64,000 bases of DNA from an uncultured Alphaproteobacteria bacterium (GCA_937995535.1 CALKJU010000020.1:62001-126000); one strand, 5' to 3'. Shown: positions 51,684-61,240, counted from the stretch's first letter. The notes: generated from the sequence alone by a model not told the origin. Numbers and translations: made by a program.

Positions 51684-53339
51684 TTGGGCGACGCGCGCGC
51701 GGACGCGATCGGCAGCTTGTGCGGTCGTCTCCTCGGCCGCCCAGAGTCCGCAGGTCGTGCCTTGACCGCGCCCTCCGCGTCGGGGCCGGCACTACCCGCT
51801 TTGCTGCCCTGGACGCGTACACCGGCGTCGGAGGCGGGCCGGCCGGTGGACATGGCCGGCGTCGCAGGCGCCAAGAACGACGGGCTGCCGCGGCCCGACA
51901 GTCGGGCGTCGGCTGGCGCGCCTTGGCCGTCGTTCGACGCGGTGGCTGCCGTGCAGGACAGAAAAGCCGATACCGCGTCCGCGACCGAGCGACGCTCCGA
52001 CGGCGGGTCGCTGCCGACCCTGTCGCGACCCGTGCTCGACCTCGCCCGAGCGGACGACGGGCGGTCGGTCACGGCGCGGGTGGTTGGTGTCCTGTTGGAC
52101 GTCGAGGGCGCAAGCACCGGCGGCTCCGCACCACAAGGCAAGCTGCGCGGCGGCAGCGCCGAGGGAGCTATGTCGATGGCGCATGCGGCGGGCGCGGGGT
52201 CTGGCCGGCCTGTCGCGCCGGGTGCCGAGGTGCCGACGGTCGAGGCGCTCGTCGGCGCCCGCGAGCCCGGGGGTCGCTTCACGCTCGCCACTCCGCTCGG
52301 CGCTTTCGTGACGCTGGCGCGCAACCTCGGCCTCGCGCCCGGCATGCGGCTGCTTGTCCAGATCGCGCCGACGGCACGGGCTGGCGACGGCCCGACCCAC
52401 CCGGCGGCGGGCGACGCAGGGCCGGCGCGCACGGCCAATGCCGGCAGCGGCCGGGTCGCTGCTTCGGAGGCACGCCCGGTGCTGGCGGAGGCGTCCGCTT
52501 TGCTGGGCCGCGTCCCGCAGCTCAGGCTGACGCTGCTGAGCAGCGCCATGCCTGCCACGACCGCGCCCTTGCGTGAGGCTGCGCTGCCCGCCGCGGCCAC
52601 CGCTGAGCCCGCCCCGCCCCCGGCGGAGGGGACGCGGCTCGCCGCATCGGCTACCGCGGCGGCGCTGGCGGTCCGGTCCGCCCAGCGGCTCGCGGAGCGG
52701 CACCCCGAGGCGGCACCGGCCGGTGCGCGGAAGATGAGGAACCCGGCGCCGGCGGCTGGGGATCGCGTCGCGCCCTCGGCAGAGGGCAACGGCACGGGTC
52801 GGACGGGCGGGATGCGCGGGTCGCACCCCACAGGCGATGCGCGCGTCGTCGTCGCACCGCGATCCGCACCCCTTCCCGCCGGCACCGCGGGCGCGGTCGC
52901 CGAGCCGTCCGTCGTCGCGCCGGCTCCGCCGCCCAGCGACACGCCCTCCGCGCGTGTCGCCGGCGAGCCCGCTGCGGGAGAGACACCGCCAAACGCACAG
53001 CGGGGCGAGACGGCCGGCGGCGGTGCGCCGCCGGCGGTCCCGCCGCCCGGACCGACCTACCCCTCCGGCCTACTTGCAGTTCTCGAGCGAGAGGCGCGGG
53101 CGGCGGAGCGCGGGGCGGGCGGTGACGGGTCGGGGCACGCGGTGATCGCCGTCGAGCTCCGCGGCCTCGGCACGGTCGAGCTCCACCTGCACTGGACGGA
53201 GCGCGATCTGCTCGTGGCACTGGCGGTCACCGGCGAGCTCCCGCCCGCGCTACGCCGCGATCTCACGACCGCGTTGGCGAGGTTCGCTGTCGACCAAAGG
53301 ATCGGTCGATCGCCGATCGGTGAAATGAGCGGATCGTGA
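51684..53339 (+). CDS. Second FliK-like protein (hook-length control-like)
   Basis: A Pro/Ala/Gly-rich protein of up to 551 residues. Most of it is low complexity with a short ordered stretch about 205-240 (FTLATPLGAFVTLARNLGLAPGMRLLVQIAP) and a C-terminal FliK-type domain about 480-535 (VIAVELRGLGTVELHLHW, then LPPALRRDLTTALARF). That C-terminal pattern of Leu-Gly-x-Val-x-Leu strands matches the FliK domain. The TTG 51684 start has no Shine-Dalgarno; GTG 51846 or ATG 51852 are alternatives. It follows flhF and couples to the next gene by a GTGA overlap. Not identical to the fliK at 39332; role unknown. Confidence 0.6.
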   Translation: MGDARADAIGSLCGRLLGRPESAGRALTAPSASGPALPALLPWTRTPASEAGRPVDMAGVAGAKNDGLPRPDSRASAGAPWPSFDAVAAVQDRKADTASATERRSDGGSLPTLSRPVLDLARADDGRSVTARVVGVLLDVEGASTGGSAPQGKLRGGSAEGAMSMAHAAGAGSGRPVAPGAEVPTVEALVGAREPGGRFTLATPLGAFVTLARNLGLAPGMRLLVQIAPTARAGDGPTHPAAGDAGPARTANAGSGRVAASEARPVLAEASALLGRVPQLRLTLLSSAMPATTAPLREAALPAAATAEPAPPPAEGTRLAASATAAALAVRSAQRLAERHPEAAPAGARKMRNPAPAAGDRVAPSAEGNGTGRTGGMRGSHPTGDARVVVAPRSAPLPAGTAGAVAEPSVVAPAPPPSDTPSARVAGEPAAGETPPNAQRGETAGGGAPPAVPPPGPTYPSGLLAVLEREARAAERGAGGDGSGHAVIAVELRGLGTVELHLHWTERDLLVALAVTGELPPALRRDLTTALARFAVDQRIGRSPIGEMSGS

Positions 53340-53404
53340 GGGTGTTGACCCCGCGCCCCAGTGCGTCGCAGAAGGCGCCGGTGAGCGATCGTGGCAATGC
53401 GGGC

Positions 53405-53896
53405 ATGAGTCGGCTCGACAGCTTCATCCGGCGGCTGGAGGCGCAGCGTTCGTGCCTCGATCATGCGACGCGGCTGATCGTCGATCTTCCGGGCATTGTG
53501 GTCGAGCTGGGCCTCGGCAACGGCCGGACCTTCGATCACCTGCGCGAGCGGGTCGGCGAGCGCGAGATCTTCGTCTTCGAGAGGAAGCCGGACCCGCACC
53601 CGCTCTGTGCCCCGGATGCGGCGCATCTGATCATCGGCGACCTCGCCGACACCCTGCCGCTGGCCGAGCACCGGCTGCCCGGGCCGGCCGCGCTGGCCCA
53701 CAGCGACATCGGCAGCGGCGACGCCGCGGCCAGCGGTGAAGTCGCCGCGCTCGTCGCCCGCCACCTGCCGTGGCTCCTGGCCCCCGGCGCGATCGTCGTG
53801 TCGGACCAGCCGCTGGCCAGCGGCCTGTTGGCACCGCTGGCCCTGCCTCCGTCCGTCGCGCCCGGACGGTACTTCATGTATCGGCGGATCGCGTGA
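53405..53896 (+). CDS. SAM-dependent methyltransferase (Methyltransf_17-like)
   Basis: This is a 163-residue class I methyltransferase-fold protein. It begins MSRLDSFIRRLEAQRSCLDHA, the usual start of this small family, and has the SAM loop VELGLGNGRTFDHL, with a FERKPDPHP segment and a HSDIGSGDA strand. The substrate is unknown. ATG 53405 is chosen on family likeness; a GTG at 53336 overlapping the stop of the FliK-like gene would add 23 residues and give translational coupling. It is followed by the MBL gene after 72 bases. Confidence 0.72.
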   Translation: MSRLDSFIRRLEAQRSCLDHATRLIVDLPGIVVELGLGNGRTFDHLRERVGEREIFVFERKPDPHPLCAPDAAHLIIGDLADTLPLAEHRLPGPAALAHSDIGSGDAAASGEVAALVARHLPWLLAPGAIVVSDQPLASGLLAPLALPPSVAPGRYFMYRRIA

Positions 53897-53968
53897 GATC
53901 GCGTCACGCGGCTTGCGCGCCCCGGCGAATCCTGTTTCGCTCACCAGACCGCGTAACGGGCCGGACCG

Positions 53969-54805
53969 ATGTCTGACGAGACGTTCGCGGTCAAGTTCTG
54001 GGGCGTGCGAGGCACCGTGCCGTGCCCCGGAGCGGCGACCGTTCGCTACGGCGGTAACACGTCCTGCGTGGAGATCCGCTGCGGCGGGAACCGTTTGATC
54101 TTCGACGCCGGCACCGGGATCCGCCTGCTCGGCAACGAGCTCGGGACCGGCAACGGCAGCATCCACGCCCAGGTGTTCCTGACGCACACCCACATGGATC
54201 ACATCCAGGGCCTGCCGTTCTTTCGCCCGGCCTATTCGGGCTACAACAATTTCGAGTTCTGGAACGGCCATCTGCGCCGCCAGCAGCGCAGCCTGCAGGA
54301 CGTTCTCTACACCATGATGCAGCGGCCGTTCTTCCCGGTGCCGCTGGACATCCTCCACGCCTGCATCGCCTTCCACGATTTCGATGCCGGCGATACGCTC
54401 GATCCGGCTGCCGGTGTGCGGATGCGCACGGCCGCCCTGAACCATCCCGGCGGGGCCACGGGCTATCGCGTCGAGTACGGTGGCCGTTCGGTGTGCGTCG
54501 TGACCGACACGGAGCATGTCGAGGGGCAGCTCGACGACGTGGTCCTGCGCCTGATCGACCGGAGTGACCTTGTCATCTACGATTGCACCTACAGCGACGA
54601 GCAGTACCCGCGCTTCCGCGGTTGGGGCCACTCGACCTGGCAGCAGGGGGTGCGCCTCTGCCTCGAAGCAGCGGTCAAGCGCCTCGTGGCGTTCCATCAC
54701 GAGCCCGACAACGACGATGCCCGGCTCGACGCGATCGCCGGCGACTTGGCCGCGGCCATGCCCGGCGCGCTCGTCGCCGCGGAGGGGCTGGAGTTGCACC
54801 TGTGA
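53969..54805 (+). CDS. MBL-fold metallohydrolase
   Basis: This metallo-beta-lactamase-fold hydrolase has 278 residues. The metal-binding motif HTHMDH is at residues 73-78, with the His in ALNHPGG, Asp in VTDTEH and His in AFHHEPD completing the site. The early FWGVRGTVPCPG and RYGGNTSCVEI segments are known from a phosphodiesterase-like branch (resembling PhnP- or cyclic-nucleotide-hydrolase-like proteins). Substrate is unknown; a nucleotide phosphodiester is plausible. No signal peptide. It lies between two methyltransferase genes, all on the plus strand. Confidence 0.85.
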   Translation: MSDETFAVKFWGVRGTVPCPGAATVRYGGNTSCVEIRCGGNRLIFDAGTGIRLLGNELGTGNGSIHAQVFLTHTHMDHIQGLPFFRPAYSGYNNFEFWNGHLRRQQRSLQDVLYTMMQRPFFPVPLDILHACIAFHDFDAGDTLDPAAGVRMRTAALNHPGGATGYRVEYGGRSVCVVTDTEHVEGQLDDVVLRLIDRSDLVIYDCTYSDEQYPRFRGWGHSTWQQGVRLCLEAAVKRLVAFHHEPDNDDARLDAIAGDLAAAMPGALVAAEGLELHL

Positions 54806-54824
54806 TGCCCTGCCGTCACGGTTG

Positions 54825-55646
54825 ATGGCGGACGCGGCAAGGCGGCCGGTGTCCTCCCCGGCCGCAGCATCCGACGGCGCAGGCTTCTTCATCCCGCATC
54901 GCTATGCGGCGGCCGCGCGCGCGACGGGCTATCCCGCGTTGCGGCCGTGGTTCCTGGCGGCCGAGACGCGGATGCGGGCCATCCTGGACGAGATCGCGGC
55001 GCGGCTGCCGCGGATGGTCGACGGAGCACCACCGCCCGCGCCGCGCTGGGAGCAGGACTGGTTCCCGCGGCTCGACGCGGCAACCGCGTACACGATCGTG
55101 CAGACCGTCCGGCCGGCGCGGATCATCGAGGTGGGATCGGGCCATTCGACGCGGTTTCTCGCCAAGGCGATTCGCGACGCCTCGCTCACGACGCGTCTGC
55201 TCTGCATCGATCCGGCGCCGCGGGCGCCGATCGGTTCACTCGGAATCGAGCATTTGTCGGAGGTGCTCGGCAGCCGGCACGCCCGGCTCGTCGCCACCTT
55301 GCGCGCGGGCGATATCCTGTTCGTCGATTCGAGCCATATCGCGATGCCCGGCACGGACGTCGACCTGGTGATCGGTGAGCTGCTGCCGCGGCTGGCCCCG
55401 GGCGCGTTGGTGCACTTCCACGACGTCTTCCTGCCGGATGCCTATCCGCGCGGCTGGGCGTGGCGGGGCTACAACGAGCAGATCGCGGTCGCGGCGCTCG
55501 TCCAGGGCGGCGGCTACGCGATCGAGCACTCCAGCCGCTGGCTGGCCACGCGGCGCCAGCGCTGGCTGCGGGCCGCCGGTCTCGACGAGGTGCCGCTCCG
55601 GCGCGGTGTCCGCGAGAGCAGCCTGTGGCTGGTCAAGCGCCGCTAG
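54825..55646 (+). CDS. SAM-dependent methyltransferase (Methyltransf_24-like)
   Basis: This class I methyltransferase-fold protein has 273 residues. The SAM-binding loop IIEVGSGHSTRFL, IDPAPR, ILFVDSSHIAMPG and VHFHDVFLPDAYP are the pattern of the Methyltransf_24 group, often encoded near glycan or surface-structure genes. A helical N-terminal part (1-75) precedes. ATG 54825 is the clear start 19 bases after the MBL stop. Substrate unknown. It is convergent with the YejA-like gene. Confidence 0.8.
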   Translation: MADAARRPVSSPAAASDGAGFFIPHRYAAAARATGYPALRPWFLAAETRMRAILDEIAARLPRMVDGAPPPAPRWEQDWFPRLDAATAYTIVQTVRPARIIEVGSGHSTRFLAKAIRDASLTTRLLCIDPAPRAPIGSLGIEHLSEVLGSRHARLVATLRAGDILFVDSSHIAMPGTDVDLVIGELLPRLAPGALVHFHDVFLPDAYPRGWAWRGYNEQIAVAALVQGGGYAIEHSSRWLATRRQRWLRAAGLDEVPLRRGVRESSLWLVKRR

Positions 55647-55655
55647 GCTGGTTCT

Positions 55656-57497
55656 TCAGCGCTTCTTCAGCCACCACGTATCGGGCCGGTAGATGCCGAT
55701 CTGCCCGTGCGGGTCCCAGTTGTAGACCGCCTCGGCCGGCACGTTCGCCAAGGACGGATTGACGGCGATCGGCTGCATCACGTTGCCGACCAGGCCGATC
55801 GTGTAGCACTGGCTGGCGAACAGGCTCAGCATCTCGGCCCAGATGGCCGTCCGCTCGTCGTGGCTCGTTGACATCCCCCAGGCCTGGAACAGCTCCATCA
55901 GGCGCTGCGCTTCGGGCAGGGCAGGGGGCTCCCCGGCGGCGCCCTTGGTCTCGTAGTACTGGCCCCATTTGGGCCACATCGGCTGGTCGAACTGGCTCGT
56001 CGGGGCGAACGTCCTGGGCGGCATCTCCGCCGTCGGCACGCCATTGTCCCAGCCGTACCAGATCGTCATCAGCGTCTCGCCGGCGAAGATCCGGTTGCGC
56101 AGCACCTCGCGCTCCGACGGCTTGGTGTGGATCTTGAAGCCGATCTTGGCCCACGAGTCGCGCACCAGCTCGAGCACGTCGCTCTGCTCGGTGTCCTCCC
56201 CAGCGGTCTCGACGACCAGCTCGAGTTTGCGTCCGTCGGACAGGCGGCGCACGCCATCCGGGCCGCGTGACAATCCGAGCTCGTCGAGCAAGGCATTCGC
56301 CGCCGCGACATCGAAGCCCAGGCAGGCGCTGCCGACCTCCTCGGTGAAGAGCGGGCTGTCGGCGATGATCGTGTTGTTCGAAGGGGTGGCCAGCCCGAAA
56401 TAGAGATACTGATTGATCGCCTCGCGGTCGACGGCCAAGCTCAAGGCCTTGCGGAAACGGAGGTCGCGGAACAGCGCCCGCCACAGCGGATCGGCGGCGT
56501 TCATGTTGGGGTAGAGTGCCAAGTGCGCGCCGCGCGCCTCGCGCCACAACAGCGTCGTCAGACCGCTGCGCGGCTCGCTCTCCTTCAGGAAGGTGTAATC
56601 CTTGAAGAACAGGCCGCGCGACTGGAGGTCGGTCTCGCCGGCGCCGGTCTTGATCGGGATCAGCTTGCTGTCGACGACGTCGAGGACGAGGCTGTCGAGG
56701 TAGGGCAGCTGGGTGCCGTTGGCGTCGACCCGATGGAAGTGCGGATTGCGCACCGCGACCATGCGGTCCGCGGGCTGCTCCGTCGCGATGTTCCAAGGCG
56801 CCAAGGTCGGCATCGCAGGATTGTCGAACTCGGTCGAGCGCTCGCGACGCCCGAACAGCTGCGCCCAGTCACGCGACTTGGTCGATGCGACCTCGGCCGC
56901 GAGTTTCTGCGGGTCGGCGTATTTTTCGTGGAACTGCTTCAGATAGTGCGCCGGCTGATAGATCATCACCGGTGCCGGTCCGGCCAGCGCCGGCAGGAAG
57001 AACGGGTTCGGCCGCGACCAGGAGAAGCGGATGGTCCTCGGATCGAGGATCTCGACGGTCGGGGGCTCGCCGTCGACGAGCATCTGGATGGGCGGGCCCG
57101 AGGGCATGAGCTGGGGGTTCTGGGCGATGTCCTCCCACCAGAAGCGGAAATCCTCCGTGGTGAACGGCTCGCCGTCCGACCACAGATGGCCGTCGCGCAG
57201 ATGGAAGGTGAAAACCCGACCATCCTCGACCTCGTAGCTGGCGAGGATATCGGGCACGAGGGTCAGATCGAGGTCGTAGTTGATCAGGCGTGCGTAGCCG
57301 TACACGTGTAGCAGGCGGGAATCTCGCGCACGGCCGACCAACGTCTTGATCTGACCGCCTTGCGCTCCGACCTCCGGGATGTCGTCAAGCACCCGAGGAT
57401 TGGTCGGCGGTCCGGCCCAACCCGGCGACGGCCAGCAGAGCAAGCATGCGGACACCACCAAGGTCGTGCGGGCGCGTGGCGACAAGTGGCTCGGCAT
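55656..57497 (-). CDS. ABC transporter substrate-binding protein, YejA-like (SBP_bac_5)
   Basis: This periplasmic peptide-type binding protein has 613 residues. It has a signal peptide (MPSHLSPRARTTLVVSA then a W-A-G cleavage area near residue 29), DGRVFTFHLRDGHLWSDGEPFTTEDF near the family signature, and RFRKALSLAVDREAINQ later. Length and layout resemble YejA, the microcin C/oligopeptide receptor. It lies 32 bases downstream of the fused ATPase gene on the same strand. Permease genes are missing from this locus. Confidence 0.87.
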   Translation of the reverse strand: MPSHLSPRARTTLVVSACLLCWPSPGWAGPPTNPRVLDDIPEVGAQGGQIKTLVGRARDSRLLHVYGYARLINYDLDLTLVPDILASYEVEDGRVFTFHLRDGHLWSDGEPFTTEDFRFWWEDIAQNPQLMPSGPPIQMLVDGEPPTVEILDPRTIRFSWSRPNPFFLPALAGPAPVMIYQPAHYLKQFHEKYADPQKLAAEVASTKSRDWAQLFGRRERSTEFDNPAMPTLAPWNIATEQPADRMVAVRNPHFHRVDANGTQLPYLDSLVLDVVDSKLIPIKTGAGETDLQSRGLFFKDYTFLKESEPRSGLTTLLWREARGAHLALYPNMNAADPLWRALFRDLRFRKALSLAVDREAINQYLYFGLATPSNNTIIADSPLFTEEVGSACLGFDVAAANALLDELGLSRGPDGVRRLSDGRKLELVVETAGEDTEQSDVLELVRDSWAKIGFKIHTKPSEREVLRNRIFAGETLMTIWYGWDNGVPTAEMPPRTFAPTSQFDQPMWPKWGQYYETKGAAGEPPALPEAQRLMELFQAWGMSTSHDERTAIWAEMLSLFASQCYTIGLVGNVMQPIAVNPSLANVPAEAVYNWDPHGQIGIYRPDTWWLKKR

Positions 57498-57529
57498 GTT
57501 GGGTTGTCCCCCTCCCTGTTCGACTGAGT

Positions 57530-59383
57530 TCAGTGGACGCGCACGAAGTGCCCCCGCTCGATCTCCTCGAAGCGGGCGGGACCTCCGTTCACGCCGTAGG
57601 GCGCGGGCCAGGCCGTCGGGTCGGAGGCCCGACCGGCCATGAGCGCCGTAAGATCCAGCGGGTGGTCGAGATCCGGCTCGGGCACCGCAGCGAGCAGGGC
57701 CCTCGTGTAGGGATGCTGCGGATCGGCGAAAAGCTGGTCGACCGTTGCCAGCTCGACCATCCGGCCGGCGCACATCACCCCGACCCGCTGCGCGACATAA
57801 CGTACCACGGCGAGGTTATGCGAGATGAACAGGTAGGTGAGGCCGAGCTCGTCCTGAAGGTCCTTGAGGAGGTTGAGGATCTGTGCCTGCACCGAGACAT
57901 CGAGCGCGGAGACCGGCTCGTCGCAGATCAGCAGGCGCGGCTCCAGCGCCAGAGCCCGGGCGATGCCGATCCGCTGTCGCTGCCCGCCGGAGAAGCTGTG
58001 CGGGTAGCGACGCATGTGCCGGGTGTCGAGGCCCACGGCTCCGAGCAGGAGCTTGACCCGCTCGGTCCGCTCCTCGTCGCTGCCGATGCCGTGGATCAGC
58101 AGAGGCTCCGCGATGATGTCCTTGACCGTCATGCGCGGGTTGAGGCTGCCGAACGGATCCTGGAACATGTATTGCAGCTTGCGGCGGAACGGCAACAGCG
58201 CCGCCTCGCTGAGCGCCGTCACCTCGATCTCCCCGTCCTCGTCGCGCCAGCGGATCGAGCCGCTGTCCGGGTCGAAGGCGCGCATGATCAGCTTGCTCAC
58301 CGTGGTCTTGCCGCAGCCGCTCTCGCCGACGACGGCGAAGCTCGCCCCGGGCTCGATGGCGAACGACACGTCGTCGACGGCGACGATCCTCCTCCCGGCG
58401 CCGCCGAACAGTCCGGCGCGGCGGGTCGTGAACGTCTTGCGCAGGCGCTCGACGGTGAGGATCGGCCCCGGTGGTGGCTCACGTCGTGGCGCCCCGCCGC
58501 GGGCCAGCGTCAGCGCATGGTCGACCGGCACCTCGCGCAGCGCCACGAGACGCTGGTTGCGGTCGAGGTGGAGCCGCGGCACCGCGTGCAGCAGCGCCTT
58601 GAGATAGGGGTGCTGCGGGTTCTCGATCAGCTCCCGGGTCGAGCCGGCCTCCATTACGCGCCCGCGATACATCACGACCACGTCGTCGGCGATGTTCGCG
58701 ACCACGCCGAGGTCGTGGGTGATGAACAGGATGGCCATGCCGAACTCGGCTTGGAGGTCCTGCATCAGCTTGAGGATCTGCGCCTGGATGGTGACGTCGA
58801 GCGCAGTGGTCGGCTCGTCGGCGATCAGCAGCGCCGGATGGCAGATCAGGGCCATCGCGATCATCGCCCGCTGCCGCAGGCCGCCCGACAGCTCGAAGGT
58901 GTAGCTGTGGACGGCGCTCTCCGGGGCCGGGAAGCCGACGCGCCGGAGCATCGCCACGGTGCGCTCGAGCGCCTCCGCGCGCCCCACCCGCTGGTGGATG
59001 ATCAGCGCCTCGCCGATCTGGTCGCCAATGGTGTGCAAAGGCGAGAGGGAGCTCATCGGCTCCTGGAAGATGATCGAGATGCGCGCGCCACGGATGCGGC
59101 GACGCTCGACGCCGTCGGCCGCCAGCGGCACGAGGTCGACCACCTGGCCCTTGGCCAAAGGGTCGCGGAAGAGGACCGCGCCTTGGGTGATCCTCGCGTT
59201 GGTCGGGAGGATGCCGAGGATCGCCTGGGAGATCACGGTTTTGCCCGAGCCGCTCTCGCCGACCAGAGCGACCGTGCGCTTGTCGGGCACGACGAAGGAC
59301 ACACCGCGGACCGCCTCGATCGTTCCTTCGTCGGCAGCGAACTCGACCGCGAGGTCCCTGATCTCGAGCAGCGGCGCGGTCAC
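57530..59383 (-). CDS. Fused double-ATPase of a peptide-type ABC transporter, YejF-like
   Basis: This 617-residue protein contains two complete ABC ATPase domains. The first (about 4-260) has Walker A GESGSGKT, the [15 protein letters not shown] signature and [12 protein letters not shown]. The second (about 300-570) has [25 protein letters not shown] and [12 protein letters not shown]. This equals a DppD-DppF fusion as in YejF and GsiA. The start is GTG 59383, just before [11 protein letters not shown] and overlapping the upstream deacetylase-like stop by 4 bases. It should energise a di/oligopeptide importer with the neighbouring binding protein. Confidence 0.92.
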   Translation of the reverse strand: MTAPLLEIRDLAVEFAADEGTIEAVRGVSFVVPDKRTVALVGESGSGKTVISQAILGILPTNARITQGAVLFRDPLAKGQVVDLVPLAADGVERRRIRGARISIIFQEPMSSLSPLHTIGDQIGEALIIHQRVGRAEALERTVAMLRRVGFPAPESAVHSYTFELSGGLRQRAMIAMALICHPALLIADEPTTALDVTIQAQILKLMQDLQAEFGMAILFITHDLGVVANIADDVVVMYRGRVMEAGSTRELIENPQHPYLKALLHAVPRLHLDRNQRLVALREVPVDHALTLARGGAPRREPPPGPILTVERLRKTFTTRRAGLFGGAGRRIVAVDDVSFAIEPGASFAVVGESGCGKTTVSKLIMRAFDPDSGSIRWRDEDGEIEVTALSEAALLPFRRKLQYMFQDPFGSLNPRMTVKDIIAEPLLIHGIGSDEERTERVKLLLGAVGLDTRHMRRYPHSFSGGQRQRIGIARALALEPRLLICDEPVSALDVSVQAQILNLLKDLQDELGLTYLFISHNLAVVRYVAQRVGVMCAGRMVELATVDQLFADPQHPYTRALLAAVPEPDLDHPLDLTALMAGRASDPTAWPAPYGVNGGPARFEEIERGHFVRVH

Positions 59384-60114
59384 TCGCCCTCTCCGAACGC
59401 GGCAACCGCATCCTGCAGCGCCAACCCAGGGTGATCTTGCACCACCCCCAGCAGCCGGTCGAGAGCGCCGAAGCCCTCGTCGCCGGCGACGAGGTGGTGG
59501 GTCAGCAGGCCAATCGGTTCGCGCACGCCCGCCCGCAACAGCCCGACGAGATCCGTCCACAGCTCGTCGGCACTGCGTGTCCGGCGCCCGGCGCGCCAAT
59601 CGATCGCGTCGAGGTGCGCATCGACGCGGCGCAGTCCAGCATGGTCCGGCGGTGTCGCGCGCCAGCCCGACCAGCCGACGAATCCCCAATCGGGGAGCGC
59701 GCCGAGGACCGCCGGGGCGATCCGGTTCCATGGGGGCACCATCACCGGCAGGAAAAGGCCGCCGAACGTCCCCGTCAGCCGCTCACGTCCGTCCATGACC
59801 GCGCGGGCAAGCGCGTCGAGCGCCACCGCGCCACCCAGCTCGATCTTTCGTTCCCCCGGTGCGGCGCGGTCGTGGTGCGCGACGCCGTGTTGCAGGACGG
59901 AGACCCGCGTACACCGCTTGATCCGCTCCGCGCACGCGCTCTCGAGCCATTGCGGGACCACGGCCAAGGCGACGGGGGCATTGTGACGGGCGGAGAGGTC
60001 GAGCAGCCGATCGAGCGCCGGCGCCGCCCGTCCGGCGTCGTCGTCGCGCCACCACAGCCGCAACGGCCGGTCGCGCGCGGCGAGCAGCGCTTCCAGCTCA
60101 GGCGGAAGCGTCAC
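59380..60114 (-). CDS. Polysaccharide deacetylase-like protein
   Basis: This 244-residue protein has the N-terminal LRLWWRDDDAG motif with Asp residues at the metal site, VALAVVPQWL, HGVAHHD, VMVPPWNRI and LLTHHLV. These fit a distant NodB/polysaccharide deacetylase TIM-barrel. The start is GTG 60114, inside the end of the MurG-like gene (17-base overlap), since the usual start of such proteins precedes RPLRLWWRDDD. It could remove an acetyl group from a glycan, but activity is not shown. Its stop overlaps the ATPase GTG. Confidence 0.72.
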   Translation of the reverse strand: MTLPPELEALLAARDRPLRLWWRDDDAGRAAPALDRLLDLSARHNAPVALAVVPQWLESACAERIKRCTRVSVLQHGVAHHDRAAPGERKIELGGAVALDALARAVMDGRERLTGTFGGLFLPVMVPPWNRIAPAVLGALPDWGFVGWSGWRATPPDHAGLRRVDAHLDAIDWRAGRRTRSADELWTDLVGLLRAGVREPIGLLTHHLVAGDEGFGALDRLLGVVQDHPGLALQDAVAAFGEGE

Positions 60115-61240
60115 CGGCGCCCGCTCGCTGCAGGAGCAGCGCGGCCGAGCGCGCTGCGCCGTCGAGGTTGATCCAGGCTGGGTCCGGTCGAGGCCGCGCT
60201 GCCGCCTGATCGATGGCACGGGCGAGCGCCGGTGGACTCAGCTCCGCTGCTTCGACGAGGCTCGCCAGACGGAGCGCGGCGATGTGGCGTGCGCGCCTGA
60301 GTTGCTCGTCCTGGCCCGGCCCGTCGAACGGCACCAGGACCAGCCGAGCGGCGCCTGCCAATCCCTCGACGATCGTGTTGTACCCTGCCTGCGACACGGA
60401 GACGTCGGCGGTCGCGAGGAGATCCGGGAGGTCGTCGCGGTGCCCGGCGACGGCGACCCCGGGGGGCGCGGCCGCGACCAGCGCCGCGCGCTCCACCTCG
60501 GGAAGGTTCGCGCCGGCAACCAGGAGCCATGGGCGATGGCTCAGGCGTGACAGCGGCCGCGCGTCCAGAGCGCTGGCGAGCAGGCGGCGGCCGACCGCGC
60601 CGCCGCCGGCGGAGACGACCACGGCGAGGTCGGCCTCGGCCGGCTCCGGCCGGCGCACGCCCAGTACGTAGCCCGTGTAGACGAGGCGCTCGCCGAGCGC
60701 CGCCGCGAGCGGGAAAGACAGCTCGAACGGCAGCACGCGCGGATCGCTGTGGACGAGGACGAGATCGTAGCGGGCCAGCACGATGTCTCGCATCTCCTCC
60801 CAGCGCGCCGGGTCGCTCCTGCCGATCAGCACGTCGCGCACGGAGCAGGCCACAAGCGGCCGGAAGGGTGCAGCGGCGGTCAGCAGCGCCTCGACCTCGT
60901 CGCGGAAGGCGCGGCGGCCGAAGGGGAACATCTCGGTCACGACGATGCGCGGGCGCGCCGCCGCGACCGCGGCGCGGATCGCCCGAAGCCGCGCTTGCCA
61001 AAGCTCGGCGCCGACCGGCCGGCCGTCGAGATCGGTCAGCGCCGAGAAGGCCGCGTCGCTGCTGCGCAATGGCGGGAGCTGAACGACCCGGATGCCCGGC
61101 GGGGCGGGCCAGGGCACCGGAGCGCCGCCGCACAGCAGCACCACGGACATGCCACTGCGCGCGAGCCCGGCGGCGATGGCCTGGGCACGGCGCAGATGCC
61201 CGGTCCCGAGCAGGTGTTGGACCCAGATCAGCGCTGTCAT
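60098..61240 (-). CDS. MurG-like glycosyltransferase (GT28 type)
   Basis: This GT-B glycosyltransferase has 380 residues. The N-terminal VQHLLGTGHLRRAQAIAAGLA carries the G-x-GH loop, the middle LAVVVSAGGGAVGRRL strand and the C-terminal DVSVSQAGYNTIVEGL and PFDGPGQDEQLRRA segments match the MurG/UDP-sugar-binding pattern. MurG itself is about 360 residues and lies in the dcw cluster, so this is a paralogue with another acceptor. The ATG 61240 overlaps the stop of the phosphatase gene (ATGA). Confidence 0.82.
   Translation of the reverse strand: MTALIWVQHLLGTGHLRRAQAIAAGLARSGMSVVLLCGGAPVPWPAPPGIRVVQLPPLRSSDAAFSALTDLDGRPVGAELWQARLRAIRAAVAAARPRIVVTEMFPFGRRAFRDEVEALLTAAAPFRPLVACSVRDVLIGRSDPARWEEMRDIVLARYDLVLVHSDPRVLPFELSFPLAAALGERLVYTGYVLGVRRPEPAEADLAVVVSAGGGAVGRRLLASALDARPLSRLSHRPWLLVAGANLPEVERAALVAAAPPGVAVAGHRDDLPDLLATADVSVSQAGYNTIVEGLAGAARLVLVPFDGPGQDEQLRRARHIAALRLASLVEAAELSPPALARAIDQAAARPRPDPAWINLDGAARSAALLLQRAGAGDASA

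Noticed and set aside
51433-51765. 110-codon frame starting at the flhF stop
   Set aside because: Composition is Arg/Ser/Ala-rich without structure, and it overlaps the likely frame of the FliK-like gene.
50507-52942. Minus-strand frame of about 810 codons opposite flhF and the FliK-like gene
   Set aside because: The flhF strand has clear GTPase motifs; the antisense is Ser/Arg/Pro low complexity.
55660-55690. Tandem TTCTTCAGC repeat near the end of the YejA-like gene
   Set aside because: It encodes the Leu-Lys-Lys tail region in part; only two short copies, no larger repeat array.
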